Part shown: one piece after another, positions 34,471-41,332 of the stretch
How positions within the stretch are numbered: position 1 is the first letter of the stretch
Layout: each line of letters begins with the position of its first letter
Assembly: GCA_965247425.1 (NCBI GenBank)
Contig: OZ252023.1
Location: forward strand, 3,720,001 to 3,784,000
DNA: 64,000 nucleotides
Reading direction: 5' to 3'
Source: CAZOZZ01 sp965247425
GTDB taxonomy: Bacteria > Acidobacteriota > Terriglobia > 20CM-2-55-15
Program-made: the position numbers and the translations under genes
Notes under the pieces: model-generated
The model's input: only the letters and a program-made list of their open reading frames with translations
Told to the model about the DNA's origin: nothing
The model's database searches: none

Positions 34471-35184
34471 TTAGCGTCCGGGGACATTCGAGAGTCGACC
34501 CGCTTCGTGGCACGACTGGCAGACGAGCTTCGATCTCAGATTGACTGCATCCGGATCCGACAGCCAAGTCTCGGCACGTCTGGCGTACGCAGTTCCGGAC
34601 ATCGTCTGGACGATTCGTTTCATGAAGACGTCGGCCCGTTCACGATTACCGAGCCGGAATTCCGACTCCGCTACTCCGGCCAGGACTTCGCCCTGGTGGT
34701 GCAGGGGCATGTTCTCCAACTGAGCCCCCTGTTCTTCGTAGAGCACGTTATAGGCATCCCTTGCCGCCTCTAGCGCCCGCTGGCGGTGTTGGCTCGGTAG
34801 TCGCCCCTGGTTCAGGAGCATCGTACCGCCATAGACGGCATTGACGCCGATCCCCCTGGGGTCAATGGTCAAAGCCTCGTCCAGCAGCCGGAGCGCTTGC
34901 CCGTACTGGGTCCGAAAGCCCTCCGCATCGTCGTCCTCGTGCGCTCGAACGGCCAGGTGGGTTAGGCCCATAGCCTTCAGCGCCATCGCGTCGGGATCCT
35001 TCGGGTTCTCCTTGAGAATCTCTTCGAGTTTGTTCATGCCGACGTTCATCTGGTTCAGATCGTTGCGGAGCGGACCGGCAAATATGTCTTCTCGGTCCCA
35101 GGTGTACACGCTGAGGCCTTCGGGACGTTGGGCAAAGGCCACTGCGGCGGTCAACAGCAGCATCGATATCAATCTGATTCGCAT
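34471..35184 (-). CDS. Periplasmic TPR-like protein with C-terminal CxxCH motif
   Basis: A 237-residue protein with signal peptide MRIRLISMLLLTAAVAFA. Helical repeats around residues 45-190 (LEEILKENPKDPDAMALKAM, LRLLDEALTIDPRGIGV) resemble tetratricopeptide units. Near the end LVCQSCHEAGRL contains CxxCH, the c-type haem attachment site. If haem is bound, this would be a one-haem cytochrome. Cysteines placed so close to the end could instead bind metal. It ends just before the hydrolase start on the same strand, suggesting an operon. Confidence 0.65.
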   Translation of the reverse strand: MRIRLISMLLLTAAVAFAQRPEGLSVYTWDREDIFAGPLRNDLNQMNVGMNKLEEILKENPKDPDAMALKAMGLTHLAVRAHEDDDAEGFRTQYGQALRLLDEALTIDPRGIGVNAVYGGTMLLNQGRLPSQHRQRALEAARDAYNVLYEEQGAQLENMPLHHQGEVLAGVAESEFRLGNRERADVFMKRIVQTMSGTAYARRAETWLSDPDAVNLRSKLVCQSCHEAGRLSNVPGR

Positions 35185-35423
35185 CTGAGGTCTCCTCTGG
35201 GTCCGTCTTCAGAATCCTTGTTTTACCTATCCGCGTGAACCGATTTGTCTGAGCGCTATGCTGACCGATCCGACCATTTATGTCCATCAAATCGGTCCGG
35301 GTCCGAATCTAGACCGTTACGTGGAGAGGCCACATGCCCGCTAAGTCGCTAGCGTTCAAGTCGCCAAACCGGACACGTGAAAATGTCAGGCATCACATCG
35401 ACCCAACCCAGGAGAGCGTATCG

Positions 35424-35485
35424 GGGTGGCCGTCCCTGGCCACCCTCCCACTGACGTGCGGGCGGCCAGGGACGGCCGCCCCGAC
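35424..35485. repeat. Palindromic REP-like repeat
   Basis: Two 23 bp arms, GGGGTGGCCGTCCCTGGCCA and its inverted counterpart ending GACGGCCGCCCC, match at all but two positions around a loop of about 14 bases. It lies in the degenerate start of the kinase fragment that follows. Confidence 0.65.
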
Positions 35486-35499
35486 ACGCACTCCCGAAG

Positions 35500-35683
35500 G
35501 TGGCGGCATGGGCGAAGGTGGAATGGGCGAGGCGTGGCGCGCCCGGGACTCCAAGCTCGGACGTGAAGTCTCAATCAAGACCCTTCCTGTAGAGTTTGAT
35601 CGGGATGAACAGCGGCTGGCCCGGTTTGAGCGTGAGCCCAAACTGCTTGCCTCGTTGAATCATACGAACATCGCCGTGTGGCC
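35500..35683 (+). pseudogene. Second Ser/Thr kinase N-lobe fragment
   Basis: Encodes GEGGMGEAWRARDSKLGREV, SIKTLPVEF and LARFEREPKLLASLNHTNIA, then joins the toxin-like gene relic. It resembles the fragment at 32943 and breaks within a few codons of the same place, LNHxNIA. The N-terminal tag is lost to the palindromic repeat. Confidence 0.7.
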
Positions 35684-35931
35684 CGAGGTCTCTCCCGCAT
35701 TCCCAACGATGTCTTGAAACGCTACAAGTGGCAGGACATCGTTCGTCTCTCCGGCCCAGATGGCCTCAGGTTCATCAAAGGATTCCATGACGAGGCGTTA
35801 GCACGACGAATGGAAAGGGCATCGATCATTGCGACTGGGCGGTCGGTACCGGATCATTTGCGAAGTCGATCTCGAACGAAGTAAAGTTCCTCGTCATTGC
35901 CATTGATGCCCACGACTATCGGAGGAAATAG
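35678..35931 (+). pseudogene. RelE/HigB-like toxin relic with two frameshifts
   Basis: The frames join as LKRYKWQDIVRLSGPDGLRF, then EWKGHRSLRLGGRYRIICEV, then LVIAIDAHDYRRK-stop. The G-H-R-S-L-R-L-x-x-R-Y-R-I and terminal HDYRR motifs are those of RelE/ParE-superfamily mRNA interferases. Shifts lie near 35811 and 35890. An antitoxin-like start follows 4 bases after the stop, preserving the toxin-first order of HigBA-type modules. Confidence 0.6.
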
Positions 35932-35934
35932 ACT

Positions 35935-36005
35935 GATGGCACGGAGCGAGTTCAGAAAAGCCAGGAAAACGGTGGATGTCTCCGTCGGAGAATCTGTCCG
36001 CATCG
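35935..36005 (+). pseudogene. Antitoxin N-terminal fragment
   Basis: Starts MARSEFRKARKTVDVSVGES then V-R-I, resembling the segment before the helix-turn-helix in Xre-type antitoxins that follow RelE/HigB-like toxins. The match ends at about 36005, where the 3' end of the minus-strand coiled-coil gene begins. The DNA-binding part is missing. Confidence 0.45.
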
Positions 36006-36017
36006 GAATGTTTCTGA

Positions 36018-37007
36018 TCACGGCCCGGGGCGCAGCCGGGGCGCGCCTTCGGGCAAGTTGCCTTTGGGAACGCTGATATAACCCCGAACCCAGTCGGGTT
36101 TGTTCGAGATCTCATTCAGAACCAGTTCATAGGGAATTCGTTCCGTGCCGACGTAAAAATTCACAGGCGTGTTTTGAGGAATATCCTTGCGTTCCACCCC
36201 GGTGTCGTCGGCATAGATGCGAATGTCAGCATCGGGGGCATCGCCTCCATCGGTATCCCGCAGTTCCAGAACAATGCCGGCCACTCGCGTCCGGACATTC
36301 TTTTGCAAGTCCACGGTCGCATAGTCACGCTCCCCGCGCCGGCGCAGCTCTTCGACTCCCGTCAGGTTGGTCGCCACCATTTGCCCCTGCTCGTTTACGA
36401 CGACGCCTAAACTCGAGAGTTCCGCCATGGTGTCGATGAGGTCCTGACGGGTGCTCTGGACGTCCCCCTTCACGGTCGTGATCTCCTGATCGACCTCCTC
36501 AAACCGCTGTCCCGATTCCCGTTCGAGGACCACCACTTCCTCGAGACTGGCTTTGCTTTCGATTTCACGTGTGAGGGCCTCGACACTTCGGTCCTGCTCC
36601 TCCTTGAATCGATCAGCCAAGGCCCGGGCCCGTCCCAGCTCCGTCTGGGTGACTCCCACTCGATCCATCGTCACCTGAATCTGGGATCCCAGCGTCGCCA
36701 TTCGATCACCACTTTCCTGGAGCCTGCTTCCGACGACTTCGAGTGACTGGTCCAGAGCGTCCATTCGAGTTTCGAAATCCTCTCGCAGGAGAGCCTGCTG
36801 CTCACTCAACTGCTCACTCAACTGATTGACGCCGTATGCCAGCGCCCCTCCAAGAATCAACGCGGTGACAGCGATAGCCGTCACCGTCCAAAAGGCTCTC
36901 TTCGAAACGAGCGAATTCGAAGTTTCGTTTGCGGATGGCTGATGCCCGGGCGACAGGGAATCGTCCAGGTTCAGAGATACCTTCGATGAGCTGTCTTTGT
37001 CTGCCAT
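36018..37007 (-). CDS. Membrane-anchored coiled-coil protein
   Basis: A 329-residue protein of no known family, starting at the ATG at 37007, which has GAGGAG upstream. One transmembrane helix lies at about residues 40-62 (AFWTVTAIAVTALILGGALA). A long coiled coil spans about 65-230 (EQLSEQQALLREDFETRMDA and later). A compact C-terminal domain of about 95 residues contains RVAGIVLELRDTDGG and FYVGTERIPYELVLNEI. Orientation suggests the coil and C-terminal domain face the periplasm. The last residues (EGAPRLRPGP) may be altered by the junction with the toxin relic. Confidence 0.65.
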   Translation of the reverse strand: MADKDSSSKVSLNLDDSLSPGHQPSANETSNSLVSKRAFWTVTAIAVTALILGGALAYGVNQLSEQLSEQQALLREDFETRMDALDQSLEVVGSRLQESGDRMATLGSQIQVTMDRVGVTQTELGRARALADRFKEEQDRSVEALTREIESKASLEEVVVLERESGQRFEEVDQEITTVKGDVQSTRQDLIDTMAELSSLGVVVNEQGQMVATNLTGVEELRRRGERDYATVDLQKNVRTRVAGIVLELRDTDGGDAPDADIRIYADDTGVERKDIPQNTPVNFYVGTERIPYELVLNEISNKPDWVRGYISVPKGNLPEGAPRLRPGP

Positions 37008-37574
37008 TTTCGTTCGCTCCTCAGGAATGCTGTCGGTTACGATTTCTTGGACGACGCAGGCTGCAATCGGTTGTCTTTTCCTTGCCTGCCGCGCGGCTTC
37101 TAGCATCGCCTGTGAATACCAGTTTACTGGAAATCTGACGGCTCGGTGTCTGGATCCCGGCAGGAGTCGGGAGATCGTCGATCCAATTCTGATTTACGAC
37201 GTCGAAGATCTCCACTCCGGATCCGGCGCAAACCGCCCTTCGAGCTGCCGCGCTACCGAGGCCCGCACGAACGTACTGCCCGAGAACTCTTTCGTTCGCG
37301 CTGCCGGACTGATCTCGTGAACTACGCGTTGGTGAGCTAGGACTTCGACGATGCGCTGGTGCTCCCGCTCTTCGCCGATTCCGGAAGCCGAGGCGTACTA
37401 CGACCCGGCGAGAGCGGTTCTGGAAGAACGATTCGAGACTCGCTGTACCGTACCAGAACAGAACCACGAGCAATCTCGGTCTCACGTGTGCTCAATTGGG
37501 GAGGGCGGAGGACGCCCGGAGGATCGCGGCCGAACTCCCGGTCCGGGCAATAACCGCTCAGATCCACGTGCAAT
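37008..37574. other. Non-coding stretch
   Basis: Holds the upstream region of the coiled-coil gene (GAGGAG just before its ATG, on the minus strand). Beyond that I found no gene, repeat or RNA. The open frames have no recognisable features. Confidence 0.35.
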
Positions 37575-38057
37575 TCATATACGCAACAAGACGATTTCCC
37601 AGTTATCATCGGGTTGTCTTTCGACGACATATAAAGCTCTTCTGGTACTGGGTTCTCCTGCCTCTTCTCTTGAGTTTCTCTTAATCTGAACGGTCAACAT
37701 TTCGTATACGTAGGCAATATCACCACTGCCCCTGATTACCCGACCGGTTGATTCGAATACCGGGAATGTCATCGATTCAAATTCTCTTCCGAGATGGTCG
37801 TCGCGGATCGCTTTCTTTCCGTTGTTTATACCTCTTCCTTCGAGCAGGACAGCGTCATCCGCAAATGTTGCCATTACCGCTTCAAGATTTCCTTCTTCGT
37901 AATTATTTTCCAGCGCATCAATAACTCTATTGATGCCGGCAATGTCCATCTCGGTCAATGTGCCGGATTCATGTTGGTGTTCCTGGCCGAGAACATTCGA
38001 ACTGAGAGATAGTACGAGCGTCAGCGCGAACAGGGCGACCGCGTTCCCCGATTTCAT
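37575..38057 (-). CDS. Secreted SnoaL/DUF4440-like (NTF2-fold) protein
   Basis: About 160 residues with signal peptide MKSGNAVALFALTLVLSLSS, then a histidine-rich EHQHES. The NTF2-like domain shows IDALENNYEEGNLEAVMATF, DDAVLLEG and NWEIVLLRI, the standard pattern of DUF4440/SnoaL-like proteins. No catalytic residues can be named. The gene is more AT-rich than its neighbours. Five codons upstream of the chosen start are also in frame. Confidence 0.75.
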   Translation of the reverse strand: MKSGNAVALFALTLVLSLSSNVLGQEHQHESGTLTEMDIAGINRVIDALENNYEEGNLEAVMATFADDAVLLEGRGINNGKKAIRDDHLGREFESMTFPVFESTGRVIRGSGDIAYVYEMLTVQIKRNSREEAGEPSTRRALYVVERQPDDNWEIVLLRI

Positions 38058-38114
38058 TCTATTTCCCTCCAAAGATCTGCATTATGTCGGTGGTTTGGAT
38101 GGCGGTCAGTTTAT

Positions 38115-38519
38115 ATGAGAATGGAATTAGAGCCTAAACAATTGAAAACTAACCGAGAGCACCCGATCAACGTCCGTGGGCCCGCCGTCATGCAGCCCGG
38201 CCAATACCACGGCGCCTACAAGATCGGCCGGCTCCGCAGATACAAGGCACTCCAGCAGAAAGGACCGATCACCATCTTCCGCGCCGCCGACCGGAAGCGA
38301 ACCATGGACGCAATTTTCAGCCGGGCCGCCACCGAGAGTGGCGTCTATGGCATCAACATCCATCGCGCCAACGCTCACCGCCCAGCCTCCAGGTAGGAAA
38401 ACGGAGCGCCGGCTGCCAGCTTGTCCAGGACCCCGATCACTTCGCGTTTCTTCTTGCGCTGGCCGAGCGTTGCCCGCGTAGGTTTGGAATTCGTTTACGT
38501 ATACGGCCAGGGCCATTTT
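38115..38519 (+). pseudogene. Frameshifted SAGCQ-motif protein (peptidoglycan-hydrolase-like)
   Basis: The first frame has MQPGQYHGAYKIGRLRRYKA, LQQKGPITIFRAADR and GVYGINIHRANAH. After a shift near 38395 a second frame reads SAGCQLVQDPDHFAFLLALA-ERC. A third contributes NSFTYTARAILAG. The order GINIHRA then SAGCQ then FTYTL recalls small phage- or toxin-linked proteins with a His/Cys pair of L,D-transpeptidase-like type. At least two frameshifts make it a relic unless the sequence is wrong. Confidence 0.5.
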
Positions 38520-38559
38520 GGCCGGTAGATTCCCGCGATCCTTCTTGCGTAAATAGATT

Positions 38560-38568
38560 TGCTATAAT
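38560..38568 (+). promoter_or_regulatory. Extended -10 promoter upstream of the hybrid sensor kinase
   Basis: TGCTATAAT is a perfect TGn-TATAAT extended -10, about 115 bases before the kinase start. No consensus -35 is present, as is common with extended -10 promoters. Confidence 0.5.
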
Positions 38569-38682
38569 ACTGGCTCGTCTTGGCAATCTTCCGCTGCCGT
38601 AGCACAACCCCGCCAAATCACAGAATCAGAGCGGCGGAGAGCTTCATCCCATGTTCTCTCGAAATCTAAATCTAACGAGGCC

Positions 38683-41049
38683 ATGAGTAACGACGAAAAC
38701 AAAGAGCATTATTTGAAAGCAGAGCTTTATCGGCTCGTTCAACAAGATTCGTCAATTTTCGAGTTTATTCAAAACGGATCCCTGGACGGAATTTGGTACT
38801 GGGATATCGAAAACCCAGAACAGGAATGGCTGAGTCCACGGTTCAAGGAAATCTTTGGATATGAGGACCACGAGATTCCGAACACCTCCACCTGGTGGCA
38901 GGAGAATATCTTCCCTGAAGATCTCGTGGTCGCAATCGACAACTTCAACCGTCACTGCGCAGATCCCAACCATCCATATGATCAGATTGTTCGATACCGT
39001 CACAAAGACGGCTCGACTGTGTGGGTACGTTGCCGGGGACTGGCAATTCGCGACGCGAACGGCAAGGCGTTGCGATTGTTGGGAGCCCACACCAACATCA
39101 CGGCACTGAAGGAAGCAGAAGGGCTGCGCCTCGAATCCCTTGAGCGGCTCGTGAAAGAAAGAACCCGGGAATTGCAGAAGAGTGAAACCCAGTTCAAGAC
39201 GCTTCTGGAGTCTGTCCCCGATGGAGTGGTGGTTTGCGACGAAAGCGGAAAGATCGTACTAGTGAACGACGAGACGGAACGCTTGTTTGGATATAAGCGG
39301 GATGAGTTGATTGGTTTGTCAGTCGAAATGCTCGTTCCCGATGTGCACCGAAAGCGCCACGCACAGGAACGGACTGCCTCTGAATCCGAACCGATCCGTC
39401 GTTTAATGTCTCAGCGCACCGACCTGTTTGCGAAAAGAAAAAACGGCACTGTATTCCCGGCTGAGATCAGCTTGAGCCCGACCACGATCGCAGACCAGAC
39501 ACTGGTCATGGCCTTGGTTCGTGACGTGACCGATATCCGGGCGGTGTTCGATTCGATTCTCCGTTTGGCGACCTTGGTGGACACATCGCCCGATGCCATC
39601 TTCAGTTCAGGACTGGACGGTACGATCAAAAGCTGGAACAAGGGCGCAGAACGACTCTATGGTTATTCCGAGAAGGAGGCCATCGGTATGCCGCTGGCTC
39701 GATTGGCGCCGCCAGATCGTTTACATGAGCAAGCCCCAATGCTGGAGGCGATTTCTCAAGGTCACTCAGCAAAGCACCTCGACACCGTGCGAGTCAGGAA
39801 GGATGGTGCGCGGGTCCCTGTTTCCATTATTTCATTTCCAATCAAGGACAGCTTTGGGAATCCCATTGAAATGGCTGGAGTCGTCCGGGACCTCACCGAT
39901 CAAAAGAAGCTAGAAGCACAGTTTCAACACGCCCAGCGAATGGAGGCGATTGGAAGTTTAGCAGGTGGAGTCGCGCACGATTTCAACAACGTTCTCACGA
40001 CGATCAAAGGATACGGCTCTCTGCTGCAGGACAAATTGCCAAGCCCGTCGCAGGAACAAGAAATGATCAGTGCCATGTTGAGAGCATCTGAACGTGCGAC
40101 CAGATTGACCGCGCAGTTGCTCGCCTTTAGCCGAAAGCAACACCTCGAAACCAAGATATTGGACATTAACACCTTGTTGTCCGAGCTGGACCTGGTGCTT
40201 CCGCGAACGACAGGGGAGATCGTTCGTTTGACAACTGAGAAGAGATCGTCATGGTATGTCAAAGCAGATCCCGCACAGTTAGAGCAAGTCGTGTTGAACC
40301 TGGTAGTGAACGCTCGCGATGCGATGCCCAGTGGGGGATCGCTTCAGATAGTAACTTCCGACAGCACACCTGAAAGTGAACCGCCCGGCGACACCGTCAA
40401 GTTTTTCCCCCAAATGAGTCTGTCCGGACCATACGTCAGACTCGACGTTATCGACAACGGCACGGGCATGAGCAGAAAGACTGTGGAACGTATCTTTGAA
40501 CCCTTTTATACAACAAAGGAACGAGGCAAAGGGACAGGGCTCGGACTAGCTGCTGTCTACGGAATCGTGATCCAGTCTGGCGGTTTCATCGGAGTTGACA
40601 GTCAGGTCGGTCAAGGGACTCGCTTCTCCGTGTTCTTACCGAAAACTGACGGTCCACTGGATCCGAGGAGTACCACGCTCGACGTCTTCCGCACCGAAGG
40701 GACGGAAACCATCCTGCTCGTTGAGGATGATGAAGACGTGCTGACGTTGACGACAACGATTTTAAAGGGCGCCGGATATACGGTACTCAATGCATCGACA
40801 CCACAAAAAGCCTTGGCGGCCCATGCCAATACCCCGGTGGACCTAGTCTTGACAGACGTCGTCATGCCAGGAATGAGTGGGACCGATCTTGCAAAGGAGT
40901 GGACCGAGCGCCATCCCGGCACGCCGATTCTTTTCATTTCCGGCTACACAGACGAATCCGTCCAAAGCATTCCGACAGAAGTTCTACTCATGAAACCTTT
41001 TTCACCCCCAGAGTTGTTGCGTCGCGTCGCTGAGCTTCTCAAGTCCTGA
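38683..41049 (+). CDS. Hybrid sensor histidine kinase: PAS-PAS-PAS-HisKA-HATPase-REC
   Basis: A 788-residue cytoplasmic signalling protein without membrane helices. PAS domains are at about 25-145 (PAS/PAC with WVRCRGLAIRDANGK), 170-285 and 300-410. A short coiled linker (ERLVKERTRELQKSE) separates the first two. The phospho-accepting His is in GGVAHDFNNVLTTIKGY. HATPase boxes are VVLNLVVNARDAM (N), DVIDNGTGMS (G1) and GKGTGLGLAAVYG (G2). The C-terminal receiver has EDDED, Asp in LVLTDVVMPGMSG and Lys in LLMKPFSPPE. It is an orphan with no separate response regulator nearby. Confidence 0.95.
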   Translation: MSNDENKEHYLKAELYRLVQQDSSIFEFIQNGSLDGIWYWDIENPEQEWLSPRFKEIFGYEDHEIPNTSTWWQENIFPEDLVVAIDNFNRHCADPNHPYDQIVRYRHKDGSTVWVRCRGLAIRDANGKALRLLGAHTNITALKEAEGLRLESLERLVKERTRELQKSETQFKTLLESVPDGVVVCDESGKIVLVNDETERLFGYKRDELIGLSVEMLVPDVHRKRHAQERTASESEPIRRLMSQRTDLFAKRKNGTVFPAEISLSPTTIADQTLVMALVRDVTDIRAVFDSILRLATLVDTSPDAIFSSGLDGTIKSWNKGAERLYGYSEKEAIGMPLARLAPPDRLHEQAPMLEAISQGHSAKHLDTVRVRKDGARVPVSIISFPIKDSFGNPIEMAGVVRDLTDQKKLEAQFQHAQRMEAIGSLAGGVAHDFNNVLTTIKGYGSLLQDKLPSPSQEQEMISAMLRASERATRLTAQLLAFSRKQHLETKILDINTLLSELDLVLPRTTGEIVRLTTEKRSSWYVKADPAQLEQVVLNLVVNARDAMPSGGSLQIVTSDSTPESEPPGDTVKFFPQMSLSGPYVRLDVIDNGTGMSRKTVERIFEPFYTTKERGKGTGLGLAAVYGIVIQSGGFIGVDSQVGQGTRFSVFLPKTDGPLDPRSTTLDVFRTEGTETILLVEDDEDVLTLTTTILKGAGYTVLNASTPQKALAAHANTPVDLVLTDVVMPGMSGTDLAKEWTERHPGTPILFISGYTDESVQSIPTEVLLMKPFSPPELLRRVAELLKS

Positions 41050-41114
41050 GAAATCCCTTGTCGGACATTGACCACCGGCGGTAACGTCTGCCCGTAGAAG
41101 GCCACGTCTCGTTC

Positions 41115-41175
41115 GGCAAAAGAGGTGTGGCGTACGAGACGAAGCTTGGACGCGAAGTTGCCATCAAGAACCAAG
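41115..41175 (+). pseudogene. Third, very short kinase N-lobe fragment
   Basis: Reads GVAYETKLGREVAIKNQG, matching the strand-2/3 segment KLGREVAIK of the kinase fragments at 32943 and 35500, and nothing more. It sits between convergent genes. Confidence 0.45.
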
Positions 41176-41332
41176 GTCACCTCCGAAGGGAAGGTGAAGG
41201 TATGGTGAAAGCGTTTTGCATGGGATCAGGCCGACGCGGGCCTGGTCCTTCGGCCCGCAGGGCGAAAATCGGTCTGACCGCTCCCGGCAATGGCGAGCTA
41301 CTCAGGCCGTCAGAAAAAAGGCACGAAATCGG

